DNA of 64,000 nucleotides, taken from Deltaproteobacteria bacterium. GTDB lineage: Bacteria > Desulfobacterota > Desulfobulbia > Desulfobulbales > Desulfocapsaceae. The DNA lies in contig JAPLJF010000002.1 in NCBI GenBank assembly GCA_026388715.1, positions 1 to 64,000 of the forward strand. The letters are read 5' to 3'. Of the stretch, positions 38,601 to 46,997 are shown in pieces. The number at the start of each line of letters is the position of its first letter. Position 1 is the first letter of the stretch. The notes under the pieces were generated by a model. It searched no databases, had not been told where the DNA came from, and worked only from the letters and a program-made list of their open reading frames with translations. The translations under genes were made by a program, and so were the position numbers.

Positions 38601-40064
38601 CGGATCAGCGATAACGGTATCGGCATGACGCCGGAGACCGTGGCCCAGCTTTTCACCCCCTTCTCCCAGGGCGAGATGTCCACCACCCGCCGCTTTGGCG
38701 GCACCGGACTGGGACTCACCATCTGCCACCGCCTGGTGACCATTATGGGGGGCAACATTGCGGTGGAAAGCCGACCGGATGAGGGGACGACCTTCAGTGT
38801 CACCTTGCCCTTTACTGCCCCAGCGGAGCAGCCGCACCGTTCGTGGCCTGATCTTACCGGGGTCGACTGCCTGCTGGCGGACAGTTCCGATCTCGATAGG
38901 GCCGGGCTTTCCGTCTATCTCGAATATGCCGGGGCTCGTGTTGTTGCCACGGCACCTGTGTCTGCGGATTCCCCCCTGGTGGTGATCCTGGATGGCGGCG
39001 ATGGGACGATTCCCAAGGAGACGCTGCTCGCCCCCTTTGCCGCCCTGCCGAATATGCGGGCCGTGCTCCTGCTTACCCGGGGAAGACGGCGGCGGGCCCG
39101 GCAGGAGACCAGCGGGATGGTCTCCCTGGACGGTGCCGCCATGCGGCGGCAGAGCTTTGTGCAGGCGGTGGCGGTGGCGGTCGGCCGGGCCGTTGCCGAG
39201 CCTCCCCCCCAGCAACAGGCCCAGGAGATGACTCTCGGCCAAGGGGCAATGCTGCCCAGCATCGCCGAGGCCAAGGCGCAAGGCCGGCTTATCCTGGTGG
39301 CCGAGGACGACGACATCAATCAGAAGGTCATTCTGCAGCAGCTCGCCCTGCTCGGTCAGAGGGCGGAAGTGGCGGACAATGGGGCGGAGGCCCTGCGCAT
39401 GTGGCGGGATGGCGATTACGCTCTCCTGCTCACCGACCTGCATATGCCGGAGATGGACGGCTATATGCTGGCGGAAACCATCCGCCGGGAAGAGAGCGGC
39501 GGCCGACGGATGCCCATCCTGGCATTAACGGCCAATGCCTCGCAAGGTGAGGTGCATCACACTATCGCCGCCGGCATGGATGAGTATTTGACCAAACCGA
39601 TCCGTCTCCAGACCCTGCAGGCAGCCCTCAGCAAGTGGCTTCCCCCGACCCATGAACCACCATTGCCAGCGGCGCTGTCCGAGCCCATCAAGGGTGAACC
39701 GACGGCGGCCGCCGTGGATGTCACCGTGCTGCAGGGGTTTGTGGGAGACGACCCTGATACCGTGCGCGAATTCCTTGCCGACTACCTGGCTGCAGCCCAG
39801 CGTCTGGGCGCGGAACTCGGTGCGGCCGCCGCTGTAGGCGACGGCGAGCAGGTTCAGGCCATCGCCCACAAGCTGAAGTCCTCGTCCCGGACCATTGGGG
39901 CAGGAACCTTGGCCGCTCTCTGTGCCTCCTTGGAAAAGGCCGGTCAGGCCAGGGACCGGGACGCCATCCGCCACGGTATGGCAGAGTTCGAGGCCGCTCT
40001 CGCGGCAGTGAAGACAGAATGCCGCGCCTGGCTGACAAAACATGAAAAGGAAGAACACCCATGA
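35607..40064 (+). CDS. Hybrid histidine kinase: MASE1-CHASE-PAS-PAS-HisKA-HATPase-REC-HPT
   Basis: A 1,485-residue membrane sensor. An N-terminal MASE1-like bundle of helices (residues ~30-225) is followed by a periplasmic CHASE domain (~240-430), a transmembrane helix near 525-545, two PAS domains with a coiled coil between them, HisKA with H849 in ATMSHEIRTPMNG, HATPase (GTGLGLTI), a degenerate receiver, a true receiver with D1277 in LLTDLHMPEMDG, and an HPT domain with H1421 in IAHKLKSSSR. This is a full phosphorelay in one chain. The start is probably TTG 35607 (TGAGGTG upstream); ATG 35634 is the alternative. ATGA overlap with the REC-EAL gene makes that its likely target. Confidence 0.93.
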   Translation: MKDTGAPSNMATPSQPEPVGVTSQSFGGQSPPSLRVFLLRIVLVATAYLGTAMVGKMLALDPFHASPMWPAAGLALAALLIWGSRLWPGVWLGAFLYNFLLGPSIAVIPLAAAVASGSTLAALLGARLTRRFFTPEVPLTESNLWRFLLLAGPLSCLVSATLGVVSLHLAGWLTTDKIVSQWLLWWVGDTVGVVLFAPILLSFWPRACIVWSGYRGRIALQLLIQALLLIAGHLGLDNLEEVQAEITVNDRMAVANELGFLHLTDQMRNLNSLERFLTAIKEVTGQEFATFTADIIRQPAIMAVDWAPRVAGNERQAFEATRQQGKGKGGYHIFEVDANDQEVKLGERSEYFPILFSATQHPLPPVLGLDHGFQEERRLAMARARDTGTITATRIVSQLRTDQGTIILFMPVYHQDLTAGVATVEERRMALRGFVVGLYEVKALFAALTQAADTRGLLFRVTDMSPGEPAQVLSSTLTAAATPAWHREIPFAGRTWQLELQPKTVVWQDGGSLQSRLYLGFSMVASLLVAFAVLGTAIRNTLIAASEQHWRDFAENIPGAVYVCELFSPWRMTFISRGVDAITGWTAEEFLADRAQWPAIILPEDQPRVTEAVARAIAGRTSFALEYRIRHRDGSERWIHAIGRPLFDASGRALHLEGNLFDITSHKDTEYALRQLTAELEAQVEERTRALTVANDLLIEQEEKLRATLDNLLDCVITINDQGVVQSVNQAVRTVLGYTPEELIGRNVNQLPAEPHGSHHDEYIARYLRTGDPHIIGSGRELEGRHRDGRLIPLELMINEFQSHGQRFFTGVLRDISERKRFIAELTKSREAAEQANHAKSIFLATMSHEIRTPMNGVIGMVEVLEHSTLTTSQADLVRTIRDSATNLLGLIDDILDFSKAEAGRLEMEQVPVALVELIEDLCQSLVPMVVEKGTRFDLFIAPDIPELVNGDALRLRQVFYNLLGNAIKFSDPGQTKQPGLISLRVEVAQIRPLQLLFRISDNGIGMTPETVAQLFTPFSQGEMSTTRRFGGTGLGLTICHRLVTIMGGNIAVESRPDEGTTFSVTLPFTAPAEQPHRSWPDLTGVDCLLADSSDLDRAGLSVYLEYAGARVVATAPVSADSPLVVILDGGDGTIPKETLLAPFAALPNMRAVLLLTRGRRRRARQETSGMVSLDGAAMRRQSFVQAVAVAVGRAVAEPPPQQQAQEMTLGQGAMLPSIAEAKAQGRLILVAEDDDINQKVILQQLALLGQRAEVADNGAEALRMWRDGDYALLLTDLHMPEMDGYMLAETIRREESGGRRMPILALTANASQGEVHHTIAAGMDEYLTKPIRLQTLQAALSKWLPPTHEPPLPAALSEPIKGEPTAAAVDVTVLQGFVGDDPDTVREFLADYLAAAQRLGAELGAAAAVGDGEQVQAIAHKLKSSSRTIGAGTLAALCASLEKAGQARDRDAIRHGMAEFEAALAAVKTECRAWLTKHEKEEHP

Positions 40065-41254
40065 AGATCCTGATTATCGATGACGAACCCTTTGTCCTTA
40101 AGGTGCTGCAACATCAACTCTCCAGTCTCACCGACGCGGAGGTGGTTCCCTGCGACAGCGCCCGCGCCGCCCTGGCCGAGCTGGCGGTCGATGCCGCTCA
40201 AATCTTTCTGATCTTCTGCGATCTGCAGATGCCGGAAATGGACGGTATCGAATTCGTGCGTCAACTGGTGGCCCTCCACTATGATAAAGCCCTGGTTCTG
40301 GTCAGTGGCGAGGATATCCGTACCCTGGAGACCGCCGAAAGACTGGCCCTGGCCCATAAGCTGCAATTCCTCGGTGCGATCCAGAAACCGGCGACGCGGG
40401 AACAACTGCAACAGATGTTGGAGCGCGCCGTTACCTGTTGCGTCCCAACTCCTCTCCGTGCCGCCCCCAAGACTTATGGCGCTGAGGATCTGCGGCACGC
40501 GATTGCTGCCGGCCACCTCGAAAACTATTATCAACCGAAGGTGGAGCTCGCCACAGGAAGGGTCATTGGGGTCGAGACCCTGGTGCGTTGGCGCCATCCC
40601 GACGATGGTCTGGTCTTTCCCGATCAATTCATCACCCTGGCCGAAGAGCACGGCTTGATCAATGATCTGACCAGGGTCGTGCTCACCGCCGCCCTGGTTC
40701 AGACCCGCCACTGGCTGGATGCCGGTCTTGATCTGAAGGTGGCGGTGAATGCCTCCATGGACAACTTCAGCGATGTCGAGTTTCCCGATTTTATCGCCCG
40801 TACGGCCGAGATGGCAGGGGTGCCCTTAACCAGCCTCATCCTGGAGATCACTGAAAGCCGCTTGATGAAGGATCCTCTTTCCGCCCTCGACATCATCATC
40901 CGCCTGCGCCTCAAGCGGATCAAGCTCTCCATCGACGATTTCGGCACCGGTAATTCCTCCATGACCCAACTGCGCGACCTGCCCTTTGATGAACTCAAGG
41001 TGGATCGGGGTTTTGTGCATGGCGCCTGCCGGAATGACGCACTCAGGGCCATCTTTGAGGCCAGTCTCAGCATGGCGCGGCAACTGGGGATGAAGACCGT
41101 AGCGGAGGGGCCGGAGGATCGGGAGGATTGGGACTTCCTGAAGGCATCCGGGTGCGACCTGGCGCAGGGCTACTTCATTGCCAAACCCATGCCCGCCTCT
41201 GAGGTGCTGGGCTGGATTGCTGCATGGGAACCCCGTCGTCAAGAACTGATGTAA
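40061..41254 (+). CDS. Response regulator with EAL (c-di-GMP phosphodiesterase) domain
   Basis: A 397-residue protein. The receiver at residues 1-125 has the phospho-acceptor D54 (FCDLQMPEMDG) and acidic pocket IIDDEP. The EAL domain is at residues ~145-390. Its signature reads ETL (E172) instead of EAL; EITES, IDDFGTGNSS, KVDRGFV and AEGPED keep most metal ligands but vary from consensus, so the activity may be altered. It is translated with the preceding kinase (ATGA) and should lower or sense cyclic di-GMP when phosphorylated. Confidence 0.92.
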   Translation: MKILIIDDEPFVLKVLQHQLSSLTDAEVVPCDSARAALAELAVDAAQIFLIFCDLQMPEMDGIEFVRQLVALHYDKALVLVSGEDIRTLETAERLALAHKLQFLGAIQKPATREQLQQMLERAVTCCVPTPLRAAPKTYGAEDLRHAIAAGHLENYYQPKVELATGRVIGVETLVRWRHPDDGLVFPDQFITLAEEHGLINDLTRVVLTAALVQTRHWLDAGLDLKVAVNASMDNFSDVEFPDFIARTAEMAGVPLTSLILEITESRLMKDPLSALDIIIRLRLKRIKLSIDDFGTGNSSMTQLRDLPFDELKVDRGFVHGACRNDALRAIFEASLSMARQLGMKTVAEGPEDREDWDFLKASGCDLAQGYFIAKPMPASEVLGWIAAWEPRRQELM

Positions 41255-41257
41255 CTT

Positions 41258-42511
41258 ATGGGAATCTTGAAAAAAATATTTTCCGGGCACCGGCCAAAAC
41301 TCGGCGGTCTGGAGATCCTCAAATATATAGGCCCCGGATTCATCGTGACCATCGGGTTCATCGATCCGGGAAACTGGGCGACCAATATCGCGGCCGGCTC
41401 GCAGTTTGGCTACGGTCTGCTCTGGGTGGTAACCCTCTCGACCCTCATCCTCATCCTGGTCCAGCATAACGCGGCGCATCTCGGGATTGTCACGGGTCTG
41501 TGCCTCTCGGAAGCCATTGTCAAATTCAACAACAGATACTGGACCGCATTCCTGCTCGGTAGCGCGATGCTGGCCTCCATCTCCACTTCGCTGGCGGAGT
41601 TGCTCGGCGCGGCCATCGGGCTCAATATGCTGTTCAAAATTCCCGTTCCTATCGGGACGATCCTGACCGCCGTGGTGGTGGTGGCGATTGTTATCGGCAA
41701 GGGATATCGCGCCATTGAACGGTATATCATCGGCTTTGTCTCGATCATTGGCCTCTCTTTTATCTATGAGATCTTCCTGGCCGATGTCAACTGGCCGCTC
41801 ACAGCCCGGAGTCTTGTCGTCCCCTCCGTGCCCCAAGGCTCGATCATGATCATCATGGCCGTGATCGGGGCGGTGGTCATGCCGCATAACATCTTCCTTC
41901 ATTCGGAAATTATCCAGAGCCGCCAATTGCATCTGGGCGATGAGCAGAGTATCAGGAAACACCTGCGCTATGAATACATTGACACCATCGTCGCGATGGC
42001 TGCGGGCTGGGCGATTAACAGCGCCATGATCATCATGGCCGCCGCGGTTTTCTTCTCCGGCCATACCGTGGTAAGCGAGCTTGCCCAGGCGGAAGAGACC
42101 TTACGACCACTGCTCGGCAACAATGCGGCCTTTATCTTTGCCGCAGCCTTGCTCTTCGCCGGCGTCTCATCCTCTATCTCATCCGCTCTGGCTGCCGGCA
42201 GTATCTTTGCCGGATATTTCGGCGAACCCCTGGATGTCGCCGACAGTCACTCGCGGCTGGGGATCGTGATCTCCATCGGCCTTGCCGCCCTGGCAGTTTT
42301 TTTCCTTACCGATCCCTTCCAGGGCCTGATCTGGAGCCAGGTGGTTCTCAGTATTCAGTTGCCGTGGACGGTTTTTGGACTCATCGCCCTCACCTCGTCC
42401 GAACGGGTCATGGGCATACACCGGAACACGGGAATAGAAAAATGGATGCTGTGGGGGGTTGCCGTGCTCATTTCCGTATTAAACGGCATCCTGCTCTACA
42501 GTTTTTTCTGA
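41258..42511 (+). CDS. Nramp-family divalent metal transporter
   Basis: A 417-residue inner-membrane symporter for Mn2+ or Fe2+ with about 11 helices. The metal-binding DPGN motif is in helix 1 (GFIDPGNWATN), and the partner helix 6 motif M-P-H-N is in VVMPHNIFLHSEI. It starts 3 bases after the EAL gene stop, so it may share its transcript. MntH is the closest named member, but the metal cannot be told. No MntR or manganese riboswitch is visible. Confidence 0.92.
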   Translation: MGILKKIFSGHRPKLGGLEILKYIGPGFIVTIGFIDPGNWATNIAAGSQFGYGLLWVVTLSTLILILVQHNAAHLGIVTGLCLSEAIVKFNNRYWTAFLLGSAMLASISTSLAELLGAAIGLNMLFKIPVPIGTILTAVVVVAIVIGKGYRAIERYIIGFVSIIGLSFIYEIFLADVNWPLTARSLVVPSVPQGSIMIIMAVIGAVVMPHNIFLHSEIIQSRQLHLGDEQSIRKHLRYEYIDTIVAMAAGWAINSAMIIMAAAVFFSGHTVVSELAQAEETLRPLLGNNAAFIFAAALLFAGVSSSISSALAAGSIFAGYFGEPLDVADSHSRLGIVISIGLAALAVFFLTDPFQGLIWSQVVLSIQLPWTVFGLIALTSSERVMGIHRNTGIEKWMLWGVAVLISVLNGILLYSFF

Positions 42512-42606
42512 TTCTGTATGGTCACGTATTATTTGTCTCTAAAAATCTTCAGTCTTCAGTCTATCTACCTGAGCAGGTATGATGCAGGAAATAGGGGTAT
42601 ATTTTG

Positions 42607-43962
42607 ATGAGTGCAACTGAAAACAACGAAAAGAAGAGGCCGCTCATCCGCCATCTTTTACGCGCTCTCCGTTCCCGGAACTACCGTCTCTTTGTCGCCG
42701 GGCAAGGCGTGTCCCTGGTTGGAACCTGGATGCAGCAGGTTGCCATGAGCTGGCTTGTTTACCGCCTGACCGGATCCGCCATGCTCTTGGGTGTTGTTGG
42801 TTTTATCAGTCAGATTCCGACCCTCTTCATCTCCCCTGTCGCCGGTGTGCTTGCTGACCGCTGGGACCGGCGGCGTCTTCTGATCGTGACCCAGACCCTT
42901 GCCATGTTGCAGGCGGCCTTTCTTGCCCTTGTCGTGCTGACTGGAATCGTGCAGGTATGGCAGATAATCCTGCTGAGCCTGATCCTGGGCATTGTCAATG
43001 CCTGTGACATCCCGATACGCCAATCCTTTGTCGTCGAGATGGTCGAACATCGGGAGGATTTGGGCAACGCGATTGCCCTCAATTCCTCCATGGTAAACGG
43101 GGCCCGCCTCATCGGCCCGTCAATTGCCGGGTTGCTCGTGGCCTACGTGGGAGAAGGGATCTGCTTTGTCCTGAATGCCATCAGTTATCTGGCGGTCATT
43201 GTGGCGCTTGTGGCCATGCGTATTCCGCGGGCTTCACATCGCCGGCAGGCCAGGCGTCCTATCCTGCAAGAACTCCATGAAGGCTTTATATACGCTTACG
43301 AATTTGGTCCGATCAGAAGCATTCTGCTCCTGCTGGCCATGGTCAGTCTCATGGGGATGCCCTATTCCGTGCTGGTGCCGGTCTTTGCCAAGGAGGTCCT
43401 GCATGGTGGCGCCCATACCTTTGGATTTTTGATGGCGGCAGCAGGCAGCGGCGCCATGATCGGCACGCTTTATCTTGCCTCCCGTCAGAGTGTCCTCGGG
43501 CTTGGCCGGGTGATTGTGATGGCGACGATTTTTTTCGCTGTCGGTATTGCCACCTTTGCCCTTTCCAGCAATTTCATCCTCTCGCTTACGGCGCTGTCGG
43601 TGACAGGATTTGGGGGAATGACCCTGGTTGCCTCTTGCAACACGGTTCTGCAGACGATTCTGGACGAAGACAAACGCGGCCGGGTCATGAGCTTTTTTAC
43701 CGTGGCGTTTATGGGGGTGGCGCCGTTTGGAAGTCTCGGCGCCGGGTCAATGGCCGGCATTATCGGCCCGCGTACCACCTTGCTTCTCGGCAGTATTGGC
43801 TGCCTTGCCGGGGCTGCCGTTTTTGCACGATACCTGCCGCAGATCAGGGAGAAAGTGCGCCCCATTTATCTGCGCATGGGAATTATTCAGGAAGTCGCCA
43901 ATGGCATGGAGAGTGCGGCAGAACAACCGCCATTGCCGGAAGACCATTCATCTGAAAAATAA
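42607..43962 (+). CDS. MFS transporter, EntS-like exporter family
   Basis: A 451-residue major facilitator with 12 helices. It begins LRSRNYRLFVAGQGVSLVGTWMQQVAMSWLVYRLTGSA, typical of the MFS_3 (EntS/YfiS) group, and has the loop 2-3 motif GVLADRWDRRRLL. These export siderophores or drugs; the substrate here is unknown. ATG 42607 is preferred over TTG 42604; GGGG lies about 10 bases upstream. It is 95 bases after the Nramp gene. Confidence 0.9.
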   Translation: MSATENNEKKRPLIRHLLRALRSRNYRLFVAGQGVSLVGTWMQQVAMSWLVYRLTGSAMLLGVVGFISQIPTLFISPVAGVLADRWDRRRLLIVTQTLAMLQAAFLALVVLTGIVQVWQIILLSLILGIVNACDIPIRQSFVVEMVEHREDLGNAIALNSSMVNGARLIGPSIAGLLVAYVGEGICFVLNAISYLAVIVALVAMRIPRASHRRQARRPILQELHEGFIYAYEFGPIRSILLLLAMVSLMGMPYSVLVPVFAKEVLHGGAHTFGFLMAAAGSGAMIGTLYLASRQSVLGLGRVIVMATIFFAVGIATFALSSNFILSLTALSVTGFGGMTLVASCNTVLQTILDEDKRGRVMSFFTVAFMGVAPFGSLGAGSMAGIIGPRTTLLLGSIGCLAGAAVFARYLPQIREKVRPIYLRMGIIQEVANGMESAAEQPPLPEDHSSEK

Positions 43963-44069
43963 TTGCGGCTTGAAACAGCCTCTTTGACCTTCCCAGGAGA
44001 TAAGAGGACATCCATGATTGAGCAAGGATCTTCAGAATATGGTAACGACGAACACCCGTCCGGCACGTC

Positions 44070-44387
44070 TTAAAACGTCTTCAGGATATGCTCGGCGATC
44101 GCCTTGGCGTCGCTGTCGGGCAGGACGTTGCTATCGAACTTCGACATGCCCGGCCCGGGGTTGCGCATCTTGTCAACGATTGCTTCGACGGTGTTGACCT
44201 CCCGTTCCCCCTTATATAGAGTTTCGTGAGGTTTGATGATGTTGCCGCCGTTCGGATGGCAGACACTGCAGTGTTGCTTAAAAAGCTCTTCCCCGGTGGC
44301 TGAAGCCTGTGCGGTATTTGCCGTTGATATCCACAGACAGATGGCTGACAAAGTAAGTGTAAGGGTAACAAGTTTTTTCATTTTCAT
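44070..44387 (-). CDS. Small periplasmic monoheme cytochrome c
   Basis: A 105-residue class I cytochrome with a signal peptide (MKMKKLVTLTLTLSAICLWISTANTAQA), one heme motif CSVCH and the distal methionine in PGPGMSKF. The C-terminal helix SDAKAIAEHILKTF is typical of cytochrome c6/c551. It is the last gene of the sorA-like operon and is a likely electron acceptor for it. The start may be the second methionine codon (44381), which has better spacing to AAGG. Confidence 0.9.
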   Translation of the reverse strand: MKMKKLVTLTLTLSAICLWISTANTAQASATGEELFKQHCSVCHPNGGNIIKPHETLYKGEREVNTVEAIVDKMRNPGPGMSKFDSNVLPDSDAKAIAEHILKTF

Positions 44388-44407
44388 AATCCTTATCTAT
44401 TAAAGAG

Positions 44408-44752
44408 TTATTTTTCGTCGGTACCATATTGTGCGGCAAGATAACTGCTGATGGTTTTGGCATCCTCGTCGGAGATCGGCGCACCAAAGACCTTGATCAT
44501 CTTGTGGACTTCGCTATCCCAGGTTTTCGCAGGCAAGCGGGGCTGCATCGGAATGTAATCGGGGCTGTGACAGATGCCGCACAAGGTCATCACCTTGTCT
44601 TTGCCGGCCCCTTCTTTTAACTCGGCAGGAATAGTCGGCAGGGTGATTGAATGAACAGGCCCCATTTCTTCGGCCTGCACCATCGGGACATGATGCTGAA
44701 TAAGGAAAGCTCCGGCTGATACCAGTATGGCGAATACGATATTTTTTTTCAT
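44408..44752 (-). CDS. Periplasmic monoheme cytochrome c, SorB-like
   Basis: A 114-residue protein with signal peptide (KKNIVFAILVSAGAFLIQHHVPMVQA) and a single heme motif CGICH. It continues SPDYIPMQPRLPAKTWDSEVHKMIKVFGAPISDEDAKTISSYLAAQYG, the pattern of the cytochrome subunit of sulfite dehydrogenase SorAB. It lies 8 bases downstream of the molybdoenzyme gene. Ribosome site AGGAGGGG. Confidence 0.9.
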   Translation of the reverse strand: MKKNIVFAILVSAGAFLIQHHVPMVQAEEMGPVHSITLPTIPAELKEGAGKDKVMTLCGICHSPDYIPMQPRLPAKTWDSEVHKMIKVFGAPISDEDAKTISSYLAAQYGTDEK

Positions 44753-44760
44753 ATCCCCTC

Positions 44761-45951
44761 CTATCCGACGATGACGTCGACTTTTTCAATATTGTTGAGC
44801 ATATAGCCAGCCGGATTCCACAGACGGTCAAAAGGCTGGGACTCTCCGATACTGTTAGTTGCTCGCGCCATCAGGGTGTGTTTTCCTTTCTGCGCCGGCT
44901 TCCAGGGCAGCGTCCACTGGACCCAGGAGTACTTGCCGAGATCCTTGCCCAATTTGGTCTCCTTCCAGGTCTTGCCGCCATCCACCGAAACAACGACATC
45001 CTTGATGCCGTAACCGCCAGAGAAGGCAAGGCCGGAGATAGCCACCTCCTTGCCCGCCGGCAACCGGTTGCCTTCGGAGGGCTCGATGATAAGCGAACGG
45101 GTATTCATCCGGTTGATCGGCACGGTCTTGCCGGGCTTTGTGCCGGGCGGTACACAGGCACAGGGATTGGCCGGGATGCGGTAGGCCGGATCCATCCAGA
45201 ATGTTTCCAGCGGTTTGGACAGCACGGTCACATCGCTGAGCGCCTTTACCCAATACGACGCATACCAGCCCGGCACGACCAGTCGGGCCGGAAAGCCGTT
45301 GAGCATGGTCAGCGGTTTGCCGTTCATCTCGTAGGCGATGATGATATCTTCTTCCAGGGCCTTGTCTACCGGCAGCGACTTGACCAGGTCCGGGACGGTG
45401 GGAAGCGGCCCGGAATCGAGGCCATTAAAGGCCACTTCCACCGAATCTCCCTTGATTCCGACCTTGGCCAGAATGTCCTTCAGGCGGACGCCGCCCCAGG
45501 TGATATTACCCATGGCGCCGTTGCCCCACTGCCCCCCGGGAACGCGCGGGTCAAAGAAGCTGCGGCCGTTGCCGGCACATTGGATGACGGCGGTATAGGT
45601 GACCTTGGGGAGTCCTTTCAGGTCATCCATCGAGAGTTCCAAGGGCCGCTCGGTATTGCCGCCGACCTTGAGACGCCAGGTCCGCAGATCGACTGAGGTG
45701 GGGATATTGGCGATATGCCAGCGGACAAAGAGCGCTTCGTTCGGCGTGATCAGTTCCTTGAAAAAATGTTTGGGCGTCTCCAGCTGCGGTGGTCGTGAGG
45801 TGAGGAGGATCAGGTCCGTCTTTTCGGGGAAACGGACCAATTTCCCCTCACTGGCAAAAAGATCGGTTGGTATCCCCCCAAAGGCGGTTATCATGCCGAT
45901 AGAACTTGAGGTTTTCAGGAAATCCCGACGTGAAAAAAATCTACTCTTCAT
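44761..45951 (-). CDS. SorA-like periplasmic sulfite dehydrogenase (molybdopterin subunit)
   Basis: A 396-residue sulfite oxidase-family protein. The Tat signal MKSRFFSRRDFLKTSS sends it to the periplasm folded with its molybdenum cofactor. The molybdenum-binding cysteine is C125 in AVIQCAGNGR. RLVVPGWYASYWVKAL and the dimerisation domain (VVVSVDGGKTWKETKLG) follow. It would oxidise sulfite to sulfate and pass electrons to the two downstream cytochromes. ATG 45951 is chosen (GGAGGGG just upstream); the frame is open 47 codons further, but that part has no protein-like features. Confidence 0.92.
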   Translation of the reverse strand: MKSRFFSRRDFLKTSSSIGMITAFGGIPTDLFASEGKLVRFPEKTDLILLTSRPPQLETPKHFFKELITPNEALFVRWHIANIPTSVDLRTWRLKVGGNTERPLELSMDDLKGLPKVTYTAVIQCAGNGRSFFDPRVPGGQWGNGAMGNITWGGVRLKDILAKVGIKGDSVEVAFNGLDSGPLPTVPDLVKSLPVDKALEEDIIIAYEMNGKPLTMLNGFPARLVVPGWYASYWVKALSDVTVLSKPLETFWMDPAYRIPANPCACVPPGTKPGKTVPINRMNTRSLIIEPSEGNRLPAGKEVAISGLAFSGGYGIKDVVVSVDGGKTWKETKLGKDLGKYSWVQWTLPWKPAQKGKHTLMARATNSIGESQPFDRLWNPAGYMLNNIEKVDVIVG

Positions 45952-46076
45952 ATACCCCTCCTTCAATGGAATTGTTTTGAAAAAAGACCTCCGACTGCAT
46001 TTCATTACGGCAACAATGATTAGGAAATGAAAAGATATGAACATCCACAGGTGAAGAACATAGCGTGGAAACTTTA

Positions 46077-46105
46077 ATGAATTATTTACCACGATAAATT
46101 ATCAT
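46077..46105. promoter_or_regulatory. AT-rich imperfect palindrome upstream of the sorA-like gene
   Basis: ATGAATTATTTA and TAAATTATCAT are inverted copies around CCACGA, about 126 bases upstream of the sorA-like start. It could be an operator. The rest of the 400-base gap 45952-46351 shows no gene. Confidence 0.3.
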
Positions 46106-46351
46106 ACCGCGGCCGGATATTAAAACTTTTTTTGCCTTGGAAACTCAAAATAAAACAAAGGGACTTCACACATGTTTTTCTCCCTCTTTCCCTTCCAGCC
46201 GGGCAATTGCCGCTTGAGCGTACGACGATTACCATGTAAAGAATGGCATGCTACATAAACTGTTCTTAAAACTGGAGGAACCCCATCTCGCAGAAGATGT
46301 TTCACTTTCCCCGGAACAGTTGGTCCAACCTGAAAAGGCCAACCCTCAAAA

Positions 46352-46883
46352 CTACGGCTGCATTTGCACGTAACCTTCCTGTATCAACTGGATCAGGCGG
46401 CCCACTGCTCCTGAGTTCACCTTCACGCCCGGCAGCAGGTCTTCATTGCCCCATTTGTGGTTTTTCATGGAGACCGCACATTCTTCTATCTGCACCCCCT
46501 GTTTGAGCAATTCGGCGATACGGTCTTTATAGGGGTTGCCGGTGCTGACATGGCGATACGCGTTGTAAGCTTTGTCGTTCAAGGTCATGTATGCTGCATC
46601 ACCATGGAAGATGCTGATAATCTGGCCTTTTGTCCCTTGTTCCTTGAAACGGTTGGCCAGCAGATGCATATAGTTAATGCCAACGGGTAAATCTCCGGCA
46701 AACGCCAGATGATCCATATTAAACACGACATTCGCTTCGTTAAGCACCACGGGAATATCAACATGAATAGCGTCTGCGGCCTTGCCATCTTTGTTTTCAG
46801 CGGCCAACAGTGATCGCCTCTGCCCCAAAACTTACAACCAAAATCATTATAAACAAAATTTGCGCCCATTTGCTTCCTGCCAT
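46352..46883 (-). pseudogene. DsrE-family periplasmic protein, frameshifted
   Basis: From ATG 46883 (ideal AAGGAGG site) the frame encodes a signal peptide, MAGSKWAQILFIMILVV..., that ends at a TGA after 28 residues. The DsrE-like body (LAAENKDGKAADAIHVDIPVVLNEANVVFNMDH to GYVQMQP, stop at 46352) is in another frame. The two join near 46800, and 532 bases is 1 more than a multiple of 3, so one indel breaks the gene. Sequencing error or a real mutation are both possible. A full-length relative lies at 50528-51079. DsrE-like proteins carry sulfur or act in sulfur redox. Confidence 0.7.
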
Positions 46884-46997
46884 TTTAGTTCCTCCTTCTT
46901 TTGTGATGACTCATGTTACCTCGTTTATTTGCAAGCAGTTATTGTTTTCCCGAATCCCTCCTCACCTCCTTTGTTGGCCGAAAACGCCGACACCTTC

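Noticed and set aside
35958..42064. Long minus-strand ORFs (368, 633 and 412 codons) opposite the kinase, EAL and Nramp genes
   Set aside because: Antisense shadows of GC-rich genes with strong third-position bias; low-complexity composition and no ribosome sites.
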